Of a DNA stretch of 45,913 nt, positions 1 to 8,411 are shown in pieces. The position numbers and the translations under genes were made by a program. Source of the DNA: Clostridiales bacterium (lineage in GTDB: Bacteria; Bacillota; Clostridia; Lachnospirales; Lachnospiraceae); the NCBI GenBank assembly GCA_021204045.1, contig JAJQAA010000038.1:1-45913 (forward strand). The letters run 5' to 3'. Numbering within the stretch: position 1 is the stretch's first letter; each line of letters begins with the position of its first letter. The notes below the pieces were generated by a model. It saw only the letters and a list, made by a program, of their open reading frames with translations, did not search any database and was not told the origin of the DNA.

Positions 1-147
1 TAAATTTAAAGTCAAAATCTCAGTCCGTCTTTTCCCCACCCCGTGAATAGTAACATTTACCGCGCTTATATTTTACCGTGATAAAGACCATTTGGATAAA
101 CTTCCGAAAACCGTATTTTCGATTGCAGTTTACCGGAACTCAGCCTT

Positions 148-858
148 TTAAAGCAGCGCCTCGATCACCGCCCGCGCGCTTTTCTCTCTCACCGGCAGCG
201 TCAGCCCCGGTTCGTTGATATGCTCCAGATAATGGGCGTCCGAGTTACAGAGAATGCGGCAGTTTTTCAGATAGGGATTGTCCCGCCGCAGCGAATACAG
301 GCAGCCAGGATCCTTCAGCTCCGCCACAGCAAACCGGCTGTCCGGCGGAACAAAGCCCAGATTGGAAATCAGACTGTTCGAAGATCTGTCAATGTGAGCC
401 GGGAACATAACTCCATCGTAAGCGCGCACCAATCCCCACAGATCGGAAAATGAGATGTCCGTACTGCCGATCAGAAGGAGCTTTTCCGTGCCCACAATCT
501 CATCGTTCTCATCGCAGATCTGCTGCCTGCCAAAGATTTCTTCTTTATTCGGAAACGGCATCAGCCGCTCATGCACATAGGCGTCAAAATCCATCGCCTG
601 TTCCAGCCCGGCAAACAGACAGACCGCGTGCACCTCCTCGGAGGTATTGATCTCCATCCCGGGAATTGCCAGCACGCCAAACTTCTCCGCCAGCCTGAGC
701 ACCGCCGGACAGTTTTTGCAGGAGTTATGATCTGTAACCGCAATCACGTCCAGCCCCTTGATCGACGCCATGCCGACGATGTTACCCGGCGTCATGTCAT
801 CGTCGCCACACGGTGAAAGGCAGGAATGAATATGCAGATCGTACGTCAGGTCAATCAT
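148..858 (-). CDS. PHP-domain metal-dependent phosphoesterase-like protein
   Basis: Predicted 236-residue cytoplasmic PHP-domain protein (family of polymerase/histidinol-phosphatase-like phosphoesterases). The metal-binding pattern looks complete: HIHSCLSPCGDD near the N-terminus, VTDHNSCKNC, GMEINT, PAHIDR and NSDAHYLE near the C-terminus. I chose the ATG at 858 because it overlaps the stop of the upstream DRTGG gene as ATGA, which implies translational coupling; an in-frame ATG ten codons earlier would extend into that gene. PHP proteins are recurrent neighbours of DRTGG proteins and [FeFe]-hydrogenases in Clostridia (recalled), so a role in hydrogenase regulation or a nucleotide-signal phosphoesterase is inferred. 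The substrate is not known. Confidence 0.85.
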   Translation of the reverse strand: MIDLTYDLHIHSCLSPCGDDDMTPGNIVGMASIKGLDVIAVTDHNSCKNCPAVLRLAEKFGVLAIPGMEINTSEEVHAVCLFAGLEQAMDFDAYVHERLMPFPNKEEIFGRQQICDENDEIVGTEKLLLIGSTDISFSDLWGLVRAYDGVMFPAHIDRSSNSLISNLGFVPPDSRFAVAELKDPGCLYSLRRDNPYLKNCRILCNSDAHYLEHINEPGLTLPVREKSARAVIEALL

Positions 859-1202
859 GAGGCGTTCTCCGTCTCCAACATCTTCCATACAGACAATGCC
901 GCCACAAACACCGGTTCTTCGGAGGCAAGCACCGTGATTCCCTGCTGCTTTGCCGCCGCCAGCCCCGCCTCATCCAGCGACGCGCCCTCCGCCATGATGA
1001 CACAGGCGGCGTCCGCCAGCGACGCCACCGCCAGCGTATTCCGGTTTCCCATCACCGTCACCCAGGCGCAGCCGGCCGGCGCGCGTCCCATCGCGACGCT
1101 CAGAAGATCGCAGCAAAACGGAGTTGTAATCTCTCGCTCCGTGTCATCTCCCATGTTTACCACTGCGAATAACTTCTGCTCTATCAAATCCTGGACTGTC
1201 AT
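855..1202 (-). CDS. DRTGG-domain protein (hydrogenase-associated)
   Basis: 115-residue small soluble protein resembling the DRTGG domain, a putative ligand-binding fold found in some phosphotransacetylases and CBS proteins. It is paralogous in kind to the protein at 26720-27070: both begin with a short segment on a helix-forming leader (VQDLIEQKLFAVVNMGDD here), contain a C-C-DLLS/DMMSD stretch and a following hydrophobic beta strand with AVASLADAACVIM. The start ATG is preceded by GGGAGGGAGGG. It is co-transcribed with the PHP gene by an ATGA overlap. Function is not established; the context suggests redox or nucleotide sensing linked to hydrogenase. The hydrogenase genes it probably belongs with now begin some 23 kb away. 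Confidence 0.75.
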   Translation of the reverse strand: MTVQDLIEQKLFAVVNMGDDTEREITTPFCCDLLSVAMGRAPAGCAWVTVMGNRNTLAVASLADAACVIMAEGASLDEAGLAAAKQQGITVLASEEPVFVAALSVWKMLETENAS

Positions 1203-1268
1203 AATGTCCCTCCCTCCCGAAGTGAACCGATCTTTTGAAATTATCTAGAATGTCCGAATTGTACTTAA

Positions 1269-1297
1269 AGTATACAACAGTTAATCTCAAATAACAA
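1269..1297 (-). promoter_or_regulatory. Probable sigma-A promoter for the DRTGG-PHP pair
   Basis: Read on the minus strand there is TTGTTA, a 17-bp spacer, then TATACT, about 65 bases upstream of the DRTGG start. The -10 is good and the -35 is partial. The IS66 element ends 88 bp upstream of the -35, so this promoter would let the pair be expressed independently of the insertion. Confidence 0.4.
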
Positions 1298-1377
1298 GAC
1301 AATCATCACGGAATGCTTTATACACCACGATGATAGATTTGAACAGAAAGAACACTGGCTTAATCAACACAATTTAA

Positions 1378-1385
1378 CAAGTTGG
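1378..1385. repeat. Left copy of 8-bp IS66 target-site duplication
   Basis: CAAGTTGG directly precedes the left terminal repeat and recurs exactly at 8435-8442. An 8-bp duplication is the hallmark of IS66-family insertion (established). Confidence 0.9.
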
Positions 1386-1408
1386 GTAAGCGCCTAAATT
1401 TTGGGCGG
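1386..1408 (+). repeat. IS66 left terminal inverted repeat
   Basis: Begins GTAAGCGCC, the typical GTAAGCG start of IS66-family ends. It matches the reverse complement of 8412-8434 at 22 of 23 positions. Confidence 0.9.
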
Positions 1409-1528
1409 CTTCCCAGATAACATTTTTCCTCTCATAATGGTAGTGAATCATTTTTTATCCATTTCGATCCGGTAACGGTTAGTAACCGGTAGAAATTCAC
1501 TATCATTACAATAAGGAGGAACTTCCAA

Positions 1529-1938
1529 ATGCCAAGCACAGTGCCCGCCGTTCTGACAGCGACTGGTTCCGCATTATCCAGGAATGCAGACAAAGCGGGG
1601 TATCCGATGCCCGATGGTGTGAACAACACGGCATCTGCATCAGCTCGTTCTACAACGCAGTAACCCGGCTCCGCAGGAAAGCCTGCGCCATCCCGGAAAA
1701 AAGCAGCGCATGTGCCCTGGACCTGACATCCCGCCAGGATGTTGTCCAGATTGACATATGTCCGGATCCTTATCCGGAAACGGGTGTACCGGCAAAACCG
1801 GAGATGCCCGGCATGTACCTTGACAATCCACATACGATCGAACTCAGCATGGATGGCATAATGCTGAAAATCAGCAACTCGGCGGACCCCGCCCTGCTCG
1901 GCCATGTGATCCGGCTGGTGAAAGCGGTATCATGTTAG
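1529..1938 (+). pseudogene. tnpA: IS66 TnpA-like ORF with a frameshift after the start
   Basis: The reading frame that begins around 1531 and stops at 1938 encodes a typical IS66 first protein: DWFRIIQECRQSG, then WCEQHGICISSFYNAVTRLR (an HTH-like segment), ending RLVKAVSC. This frame has no ATG, GTG or TTG near its beginning. The only well-placed start, ATG at 1529 with AAGGAGG nine bases upstream, is in a different frame that stops after about 44 codons. One missing base just after ATGCC would restore MP-KHSARRSDSDW. I therefore call it a frameshifted tnpA; programmed frameshifting or a sequence error are alternatives. Its stop overlaps the tnpB start by 7 bases. Confidence 0.7.
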
Positions 1939-2282
1939 CCGATATTTCCGGTGTGGATGAGATCTATATCATCTGCGGGCGTACGGACATGAGGAAATCC
2001 ATTGACGGTCTCTGTGCGATCATCCAGGAAAATTTTTCGATGGATCCCCATGCGAATGCGCTGTACCTTTTCTGCGGCCGCAGATGTGACCGGATCAAAG
2101 CAATCCTGACGGAGCCGGACGGCATGGTGCTGATCTATAAAAGGCTCACGGTAACGCAGGGCCGCTACCGCTGGCCGCGTAACAAATCGGAGGCCCGCAA
2201 CCTCACGTGGAAGGAGTTTGACTGGCTGATGTCGGGTATTGATATTGACCAACCCAAAGCAATCCGGACGGCAAAAACATGA
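1932..2282 (+). CDS. tnpB: IS66 accessory protein TnpB (Orf2)
   Basis: 116-residue protein with the IS66 Orf2 signature: YIICGRTDMRKSIDGL near residues 12-27, then LYLFCGRRCDRIKAI and the DGMVLIYKRLTVTQGRYRWP stretch. IS66 transposition requires this protein in addition to the transposase (family knowledge), although its biochemical role is poorly defined. Length matches the family. The start ATG overlaps the end of tnpA, consistent with translational coupling. The gene itself looks intact. Confidence 0.92.
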   Translation: MLADISGVDEIYIICGRTDMRKSIDGLCAIIQENFSMDPHANALYLFCGRRCDRIKAILTEPDGMVLIYKRLTVTQGRYRWPRNKSEARNLTWKEFDWLMSGIDIDQPKAIRTAKT

Positions 2283-2419
2283 CATTCCAAGAGGACGGAA
2301 TCGTGTACAGAAATACCGTTTAAAAGCCTTGATTTTCGGCATTTTTCAGCACCGGTTTCCCTGTCAAAAGGATCTGCTCCGTGGTATAATAAAACCATCA
2401 GAAAACGGGGGAAAACCAC

Positions 2420-3877
2420 GTGGCAGGCAGTCCGAAAGATCTCCAATTCCGGGAGATGAAAGATACCATTACCGAACTGAATAAGCTCATTAAGACGCTC
2501 CGCGAGACCATCGAAATGTTGAAAGCCCAGCAGGAGCAGGTCAGCCAGGAACGCGACAACCTGAAAGAGCAGGTCGATTACCTGACGAAGAAGCTCTTTG
2601 GCAGATCCAGTGAAAAAGGGATTGCCCAGATCCCCGGCCAGATGGAACTCTTTAATGAGGCCGAGGCGGAACAGGACCCTGCCCTTGCCGGGCAGGAAGA
2701 AACCTTTGCCACTGAACCGCCCGCGGATAAGAAGACACGCAGGCCCCGGAAAGATAATGCCGAACGGTTCCAGGGCATCCCCGTGGAAAAACGGTATCTC
2801 GATATCCCGGAGGAAGGACGTGTCTGCGGGATCTGCGGCACCCCGCTCGAAAAGATCGGGGAGGAGTTTGTCCGGCGGGAGATCCAGTTTACCCGCCCGA
2901 AAGTAAAGATCCTCGAGTATTACAGCGTGAATTACGGATGCCCTTCCTGCAGGAAAGATGCCGAACAGCCCTGTATCATAAAAGGGAAGGAGGGCCATGC
3001 CCACAGGGTACACGGGATGGCTTCTGCATCCACGGTCGCCTGGGTCATTTACCAGAAGTATTTCAATGGGATGCCGCTGTACCGCCAGGAAAGTGACTGG
3101 AAGCAGTGCGGCGCCCGGATCAGCCGGGCAACCCTGGCAAACTGGGTGATCTGGAATGCTGACGCATTCTTCCGGCCAATGTATGATTTCTTCCGGAAAA
3201 AGCTCCTGGAGCGCCGGTTTATCATGGCGGACGAGACGGTGTGCCAGGTACTCCACGAACCGGAACGCCGGGCCCAGACGCAGTCCTATATGTGGCTTTA
3301 CCGCAGCGGGGAGGATGGCGGGCCGCCCATCATCATCTATAAATATTCCGAGACCCGGGCCGGGGAAAACGCGGTGGATTTCCTGGACGGATACAACGGT
3401 TACCTGATGTGTGACGGGTACAGCGGATACAATAAACTCCGATCCGCTAAGAGGACGGCGTGTTACGCACACATCCGGAGGTACCTGATCGACGCGATCC
3501 CTAAGGGCAAAGAGCTGGACTACACGCAGCCAGCCGTGCAGGGAGTCATGTACCTCAACCGGCTCTTTGAAGAGGAAGGGAAGATCAAAAAGAAGAATCT
3601 CCCGTTCGATGCCATCAAACAGGCCAGGCTTGAGAAAGAAAAGCCGGTGATTGAAGGCTTTTTGTCGTGGCTTGAGAAGCAGGCCCCGGTAAAAGGCTCC
3701 CGTATGGCAAAGGCAGTTACCTATGCGCGTAACCGCATCCCGTACTTTATGACTTACCTGGAGGACGGGAGGTGCAGCCTTTCCAACAACCCGAGTTTAT
3801 CCGAAGCATTTACTTATCCGCAGCTTTTTGAAAAAGCGCCTGTCTGCGGAGCTTTTTATGAAAAAAGATGCGGATAA
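2420..3877 (+). pseudogene. tnpC: IS66 transposase TnpC, 5' part (interrupted by the recombinase-trio element)
   Basis: Begins at GTG 2420 and codes for the first ~459 residues of an IS66 transposase before running into the inserted element and stopping at 3877. Visible parts are an N-terminal leucine-rich coiled coil (about residues 8-60), a zinc-finger-like CGICG...CPSC region (about 135-175), and the catalytic domain with MADETVCQ (first Asp) and MCDGYSGY (second Asp). The true sequence ends at SNNPS near 3796; the last ~27 codons derive from the insert's terminal repeat. The remaining C-terminus is at 8020-8289. Joined, the protein would be about 548 residues, normal for the family. Confidence 0.9.
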
Positions 3878-3882
3878 TCTTT
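3797..3882 (+). repeat. Left inverted end of the recombinase-trio element
   Basis: Matches the reverse complement of 7909-7993 with only three or so differences over 86 bases. It contains TTATCCGAA at 3797, TTATCCGCA at 3814 and the inverted TGCGGATAA at 3869, plus an inner CTGCGGAGC segment. Probably the recombinase binding and crossover region. Confidence 0.85.
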
Positions 3883-4920
3883 TCACCGAACTCCGCACAG
3901 GCGTGCCAGTTCCTCGTCATCCGTCCACAGCGGAGCCTCAGATAATTCAGCGTCTGGACTCCCACCCTTTTCCATTTCCCGCCGCAGCATCTCAACAGAG
4001 GGGCTTGCGTAGGATTTACGGGTTGTCAGTGTGCTGGAATGCCCAAGCAGAACAGCGATCGTTTCAATTGGGGCTCCATCCCTGTACCAGCCGGTAGCTC
4101 TTGTTCTCCGAAGCATATGCAGGTATATTTGCGGGGGCAAGTCCGATTTAGATTTTCGCACTATGTCACCGTATTTCTTTACGATCCGCTCAAGGTTTCT
4201 TTCCAACATTCGCCCCATTTGTCCTTTAATTACAGTATAGATAAACGGAGTGGCTTTCTGCCGATGCTGCTCGTGATAAAGCTCCATGTACTGTCTGATC
4301 AACGGAACTGTTTTTTCCGACAGCGCCACAATGCGCTCTTTGTCTCCTTTGCCATGTATACGGAGATACGGTTCCGAGCAAGTGAAATTTACATCTGACA
4401 CATCTAGTTCGATCAGTTCATCTGCACGTATCGCCGTGTCATAGAGAATTACAAGGATCAGCTGATCTCTGATCCCAATCTTAGATGGACCAGGTGCTGA
4501 CAGAAGCATGGCAAGTGTTTCCTTATCATCAATGGTCTTCTGTATTCTTGACGGTACGGTTACATAAGGCACTTCCGAAACATTCATGTAAATTTGAATC
4601 AGATCCGGCTTTCGTGTCGCAACGTACCGCATGTACGCAGTTATGACAGTCAGCCGGTGGTTCACGGTCCTTGGCTTATACCCCTTGTTTTCAAGAAAAA
4701 TCCGGTAATCCAAAAGAAAGTCATAGGTGAGATCCGCGAACCGGAAGCGCTCTATCGGGATTCCACAGTTATCTGATAAATATCGGCGAAAGATGGTCAG
4801 CGCATCTGCATATGCTTCTGCCGTCTGCGGACTGTCCTGATGCTGGGACGGAAGAAAGATATTCAGATAATCCCATGTCAGGGAGAAAAAGAGCTCCTCT
4901 TTTAAAATCTTTTTCTTCAT
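3883..4920 (-). CDS. Tyrosine recombinase/integrase, third gene of the trio
   Basis: 345-residue phage-integrase-family recombinase. The N-terminal SAM-like core-binding domain spans about residues 1-115 (LTWDYLNIFLPSQHQ... is typical). The catalytic domain shows the full tetrad context: the first Arg in DTAIRADELIEL, a Lys in HGKGDKERIV, HMLRRTRAT for the His-x-x-Arg box, LLGHSST for the second His, and the nucleophile Tyr in RKSYASPS. Start ATG at 4920 overlaps the preceding recombinase stop as ATGA. The stop lies immediately inside the left inverted repeat. It presumably acts together with its two partners to move the element. Confidence 0.9.
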   Translation of the reverse strand: MKKKILKEELFFSLTWDYLNIFLPSQHQDSPQTAEAYADALTIFRRYLSDNCGIPIERFRFADLTYDFLLDYRIFLENKGYKPRTVNHRLTVITAYMRYVATRKPDLIQIYMNVSEVPYVTVPSRIQKTIDDKETLAMLLSAPGPSKIGIRDQLILVILYDTAIRADELIELDVSDVNFTCSEPYLRIHGKGDKERIVALSEKTVPLIRQYMELYHEQHRQKATPFIYTVIKGQMGRMLERNLERIVKKYGDIVRKSKSDLPPQIYLHMLRRTRATGWYRDGAPIETIAVLLGHSSTLTTRKSYASPSVEMLRREMEKGGSPDAELSEAPLWTDDEELARLCGVR

Positions 4921-5900
4921 CTGCGTCTCACCTCCGGAATCACACTGGCTGCCACGGTATCTTTCTGTTCGATGATTCGGAAAGCTTCTGAAACCATGTG
5001 GTAGTAGTAAAAACTCTCATCCGGGTCACGATGCCCCAGATACTTGCTTAAATATGGCAGCATCACGTTGACATCGGCGCCTTCCAGGATCCATCGGTTG
5101 ATGCGGTTGACGACAAAAGTATGCCTGAGACAGTGAGGTGTCGGCTTCCTGTCACAGCTTTTTGAGTACTGTGTTGCGTTCCAGAAAGCTTCAAACTTCT
5201 TGTCAATCTGGGTCTTTGAGACATGGTTGGCCGGGTTTCTGCCAGGGAAAAACCAGACAGGTTCGAAGCCAAGCGTTCTCTTTAAATGGCTGAAATATTT
5301 TCCTGCCAAAAGCCGCAGATCCTCCGGCATGTAAACCAGCCGGTCCTTATGGTTCTTTCCTTCTTTTATCGTCAGAATACCATTTTCAAGGTCAACATCG
5401 GAGGTTTTCAGGGAACATGCTTCATTGTTCCGCATGCCGCAGCAATAATAAAAGCGAAAAATAACCGGGTATTCGTCAGCCATTCTGAGAAAAACAGCTG
5501 CCGGAGCTTCTGGATAATACCCATCAATCACAAGAAAAAGTTCGCGAATCTCATCATCACTGAGGATGTGGATTACCGGATGGTCATCACCGATGCGAAT
5601 GAGCGGCACATAGGTCTGGATGCCGAGTATATTCATATAAAAGGCAAGAGATCGCAGGGTACTAACTCTGCTCTGCTGGCTGCTTTTGCCTTCGGAAGGA
5701 AGGCAGCACAGCCATTCACTGACCCTTTCCGCTGTAATGACTGCATCGTCATATCCATGGGCAATCCAGTAATCATCAAACCGTTTGAGGTTATAGGCCT
5801 GGACATTATAGATAAATCCGAGCTTTCTCTTTTCAGATACAAGCCCACCCATGTAAGGAGCAAGGGCACTGTGATAAATATAATTCCTGTAATCAGTCAT
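4917..5900 (-). CDS. Tyrosine recombinase/integrase, second gene of the trio
   Basis: 327-residue tyrosine recombinase starting at ATG 5900 (protein begins MTDYRNYIYHS). I prefer this start because it overlaps the upstream recombinase stop by just 8 bases (ATGACTGA); a longer frame reaching 6086 would lie wholly within that gene. Catalytic signatures are CCGMRNNEACSL (Arg), EGKNHKDRLV (Lys), PHCLRHTFVV (His-x-x-Arg), YLGHRDPDES (His) and the FYYYH tyrosine cluster. The N-terminal part is a SAM-like DNA-binding domain. All residues required for strand cleavage appear present, so the protein is probably active. Confidence 0.9.
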   Translation of the reverse strand: MTDYRNYIYHSALAPYMGGLVSEKRKLGFIYNVQAYNLKRFDDYWIAHGYDDAVITAERVSEWLCCLPSEGKSSQQSRVSTLRSLAFYMNILGIQTYVPLIRIGDDHPVIHILSDDEIRELFLVIDGYYPEAPAAVFLRMADEYPVIFRFYYCCGMRNNEACSLKTSDVDLENGILTIKEGKNHKDRLVYMPEDLRLLAGKYFSHLKRTLGFEPVWFFPGRNPANHVSKTQIDKKFEAFWNATQYSKSCDRKPTPHCLRHTFVVNRINRWILEGADVNVMLPYLSKYLGHRDPDESFYYYHMVSEAFRIIEQKDTVAASVIPEVRRR

Positions 5901-7860
5901 AACGCCTGCCCTCCATCGTAAGATTTGCTTCTTCCAAAGAGATCGGGCATAAGCGCATCCGGTCCGGATCAAGGTTAAGATAGCAGGAAACCGATGCTGT
6001 TCCCCGATGCCCCAGCAGATCCGCCACAATGCCCTGGCCGACATTTCGCTGAAGCTGCTCTGTTGCAAAGGTTTTTCGCGTGACATGAAAGCCAGAGCCT
6101 GGGCAGTTGCGATCCGGTAGCGTATGCGTCAACGCATAACGGCACGCAGCAGGGGACAGTAAGTCATAGGGAACCCTTACTTTCACAAAAACAGAATGGC
6201 AGGCGGTTTCCGGACGGCCGTTTTTGATGTAGAGATAGATGGCATTTCCAACATCTGTTGGCATGGGCAATTCAATCTCATGCCGGGTTTTCTGCTGCAT
6301 AACCCGTATTGTCTGCTGCTTCCAGTTGATATCCTGGAACGTCAGCTTCACGATATCACTGCTGCGAAGTCCCATTTTCAGCCCCAGAAGAAGGATTGCA
6401 TGGCTGCGGAGTTCTGTAGATGTGGATGCCTGTTTTCCAGCCTGTTCTATTCCCGCTTTTTCATCTTCTGAGAGGGTGATGACGACATTCTCTTTCAGTG
6501 CAACTGTACAGGCAAGGGAAAATGACATTCCATAAGGAATCAGATTTCGCCGCTCAAGGAATAGAAGAAATCTTCTGATTCTTACATTATAAGCATTCTT
6601 TCCTTCAATGGTCATATGCTGATCGGTCTGGTTAAACATTTTTATATGTTCCACTGTTATGTCAGAAAAAGAATTGACATGCTGCTTAACCAGAAAGAAA
6701 CAAAACCTTGTTGTCGAGGATCTGTACATGGAAAGTGTGGACGGTTCCCAGCCTTCTTTTGTTTTTAATTTCAGAAAATCCTCCAGTGTTTTCCGGCACC
6801 ATTCAGGAAGCGAATTGCATCGGTACGGCTGATTTCTAAAAATAACCTGCGGAATCACATCCCCTTCTTTCGTATATAACTCGAAAAGGTCCAGAATACG
6901 CCGTTTCTGTTTCCATCCGGTGCCTTTACTGATAAGTATCTCTGGTTCCAGATATACAGAGGCAATCTCACGGTTATAACCCAGCCCGTGCATCTCTAAG
7001 AATAGCAGGAGATGATTGAGCGTCGATTTTGCCACTTTGCAAGGGGTTCCACTGTAACCGAGAGAATAAAAACATTCCAGAAAACCAGGAATAAGATCTG
7101 CGTACTTTTCTGAAGGAAAGGTCTGGCTTTCATTTCTCAGGGCTTCAATTCTGCAGATCTGTTCCTGCGAAAGATCCTGCATAAGCAGAACGTTTCCATG
7201 CATCCTAAAATAGGGATACCAGCCAAGCCCATGACTGCACATTCCCTTGGATGCCATGAAGAGGAGGATATCCCCAATCACATACGTGTATTTAGCATCG
7301 GAATTGTGAGATTTGTGGGCGTCATCTTTTATGTATGATTCCAGTACCTGAAATGTTATCTCCGACGGATTTGTTATGCCATTGGACTGGATGCTGTGTA
7401 AAAATCTTGCAGCGCAGTTCCGTACCTGTGTCAGTGAGCGTTCTTTTTGATCAAGGGTGGAAAGATAATCGTCCAACAGATCCTTCCATGGCTCGCACAG
7501 GCTGGCATAATGTGAGACAATGGCAGGAAACGCATTTATCGGCTGGACATTTCCATAACGGAAGAAATCATCCAGCCTGAGTAATGCAGACAGGGAACCT
7601 TTTGGATACGGACCGGTATCCCGAAACCACTGGCCAGCCACATCTGTAGTATAACTCTGACCGCTCTCGATAAGAAAAACACGAAGCTTTTCCAAACAGC
7701 GGACTGTGCAATAATATAGCGTGATTCCTACGCCGCGCTGTACCAGATAATTTATAACATTTCTGCAGTTGCTGTCATAGATTGCCAGCCATTTGTGCGT
7801 GATGTAAAGTTTCTCGTTACATTCACGTTCATAAAATAAATCACGTCTTGGTCTTGCCAT
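5893..7860 (-). CDS. Large tyrosine recombinase/integrase, first gene of the trio
   Basis: 655-residue recombinase with a much longer N-terminal half than a normal integrase (about 330 residues before the core-binding region), a feature reminiscent of Tn554 TnpB. Catalytic residues can be placed at Arg499 (GLRSSDIV), Lys524 (MQQKTRHE), His592 and Arg595 (FHVTRKTFAT), His618 (LLGHRG) and Tyr627 (SCYLNLD). ATG 7860 is preceded by AGGAGGTG, so the start is secure. As the first gene of the operon it is read from a promoter located inside the right end of the element. The long N-terminus may contact the repeated terminal motifs or the other recombinases (inference). Confidence 0.9.
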   Translation of the reverse strand: MARPRRDLFYERECNEKLYITHKWLAIYDSNCRNVINYLVQRGVGITLYYCTVRCLEKLRVFLIESGQSYTTDVAGQWFRDTGPYPKGSLSALLRLDDFFRYGNVQPINAFPAIVSHYASLCEPWKDLLDDYLSTLDQKERSLTQVRNCAARFLHSIQSNGITNPSEITFQVLESYIKDDAHKSHNSDAKYTYVIGDILLFMASKGMCSHGLGWYPYFRMHGNVLLMQDLSQEQICRIEALRNESQTFPSEKYADLIPGFLECFYSLGYSGTPCKVAKSTLNHLLLFLEMHGLGYNREIASVYLEPEILISKGTGWKQKRRILDLFELYTKEGDVIPQVIFRNQPYRCNSLPEWCRKTLEDFLKLKTKEGWEPSTLSMYRSSTTRFCFFLVKQHVNSFSDITVEHIKMFNQTDQHMTIEGKNAYNVRIRRFLLFLERRNLIPYGMSFSLACTVALKENVVITLSEDEKAGIEQAGKQASTSTELRSHAILLLGLKMGLRSSDIVKLTFQDINWKQQTIRVMQQKTRHEIELPMPTDVGNAIYLYIKNGRPETACHSVFVKVRVPYDLLSPAACRYALTHTLPDRNCPGSGFHVTRKTFATEQLQRNVGQGIVADLLGHRGTASVSCYLNLDPDRMRLCPISLEEANLTMEGRRYD

Positions 7861-7898
7861 AATCAGCGCACCTCCTAAAATTTGATGTGCTGATTATA
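7859..7898 (-). promoter_or_regulatory. Recombinase operon -10 element and ribosome-site hairpin
   Basis: On the minus strand a perfect TATAAT (7898-7893) lies ~35 bases upstream of the first recombinase ATG, without an obvious -35. Between it and the ATG is an inverted repeat: ATAATCAGCGCA next to the start codon (7859-7870) pairs, with one mismatch, with TGTGCTGATTAT (7886-7897). The ribosome site AGGAGG sits in the loop. The transcript 5' region could fold so that expression is restrained, or the DNA palindrome could be an operator. Confidence 0.45.
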
Positions 7899-7908
7899 TC
7901 GCAGTGAT

Positions 7909-7993
7909 AAAGATTATCCGCATCTTTTTCATAAAAAGCTCCGCAGACAGTCGCTTTTTCAAAAAGATGCGGATAAGTAAATGCTTCGGATAA
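7909..7993 (-). repeat. Right inverted end of the recombinase-trio element
   Basis: Inverted counterpart of 3797-3882. It contains TTATCCGCA at 7914, TGCGGATAA at 7968 and TTCGGATAA at 7985. Unlike the left end, a further TTCGGATAA copy follows outside it at 8011-8019, so the right end has one more terminal motif than the left end. Confidence 0.85.
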
Positions 7994-8019
7994 TGATGCT
8001 TATGCGAATGTTCGGATAA

Positions 8020-8289
8020 GCATCGGAGAATTGCATCCGTCCGTTTGTCGTAGGGCGCAAGGGATGGCTTTTCAGCGACCGCCCGGTCGGGGCTGAGGCC
8101 AGCGCTATGTGTTATACGATGGTAGAGATGGCAAGGGCAAATGGAGTAAACGCCTACCACTACCTTTGCCTGCTCCTGGAGAAGCTGCCAGACGGTAGCC
8201 CGACAGACGGGGAACTGGAGCAGCTGGCACCATGGAGTGAATCTATGAAAGCGGAAGTCGCACAGATGATGCTGGCAGAAAATCAATAG
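8020..8289 (+). pseudogene. tnpC: IS66 transposase TnpC, 3' remnant
   Basis: In-frame C-terminal continuation of tnpC, 89 codons without its own start: SENCIRPFVVGRKGWLF, then SDRPVGAEASAMCYTMVEMA and LPWSESMKAEVAQMM. IS66 transposases normally have a contiguous NN-x-x-E-x-x-IRPFVVGRKNW sequence, so the trio element landed within the motif that carries the catalytic glutamate. The fragment cannot be translated together with the 5' part. Confidence 0.88.
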
Positions 8290-8411
8290 GCTGAAATCGA
8301 TCTTATGTGGATTGTCAAGGTGCTTTGACCGTATGTTACGGCCAGGGCATTTTTGAATTGGAGCAAAAAAATACTTCTTACTTCAAAAATACAGTAGTAT
8401 GGATAGTCCTA

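Larger units (their letters stand above)
1203..1385. other. AT-rich intergenic remnant left of the IS66 element
   Basis: No coding region is visible. The stretch holds the candidate DRTGG promoter and ends with the target duplication CAAGTTGG. It is clearly more AT-rich than the DRTGG and PHP genes and resembles the low-GC DNA on the other side of the insertion. Confidence 0.5.
3797..8019. mobile_element. Recombinase-in-trio (RIT-like) element inserted in tnpC
   Basis: About 4.2 kb lying exactly between the two halves of tnpC. It carries three consecutive leftward tyrosine recombinase genes whose ends overlap by 8 and 4 bases, and it is bounded by ~85-bp imperfect inverted repeats containing several TTATCCGMA motifs. 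This architecture fits RIT elements (three adjacent, different tyrosine recombinases forming one mobile unit); the Tn554 group, with two such recombinases, is the nearest alternative. The precise outer boundary on the right could be 7993 or 8019, because the terminal motif occurs twice there; only 8019 leaves tnpC sequence cleanly adjoining. No cargo gene is present. Confidence 0.82.

Noticed and set aside
1360-1385. Possible Rex operator (TTGTTAAATTGTGTTGA on the minus strand) near the DRTGG promoter
   Set aside because: Only one half fits the TTGTTAA-N4-TTAACAA pattern and it lies upstream of the -35, so the evidence is too weak.
2165-3472. Long open frame (435 codons) on the minus strand opposite tnpB/tnpC
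   Set aside because: It lies antisense to clearly conserved IS66 genes, resembles no family, and has no ribosome site. High-GC coding DNA often gives open antisense frames.
5900-6086. 62-codon N-terminal extension of the second trio recombinase
   Set aside because: The extension would overlap the upstream recombinase in another frame and has no similarity to recombinase N-termini. The 8-base ATGACTGA overlap at 5900 is the natural start.
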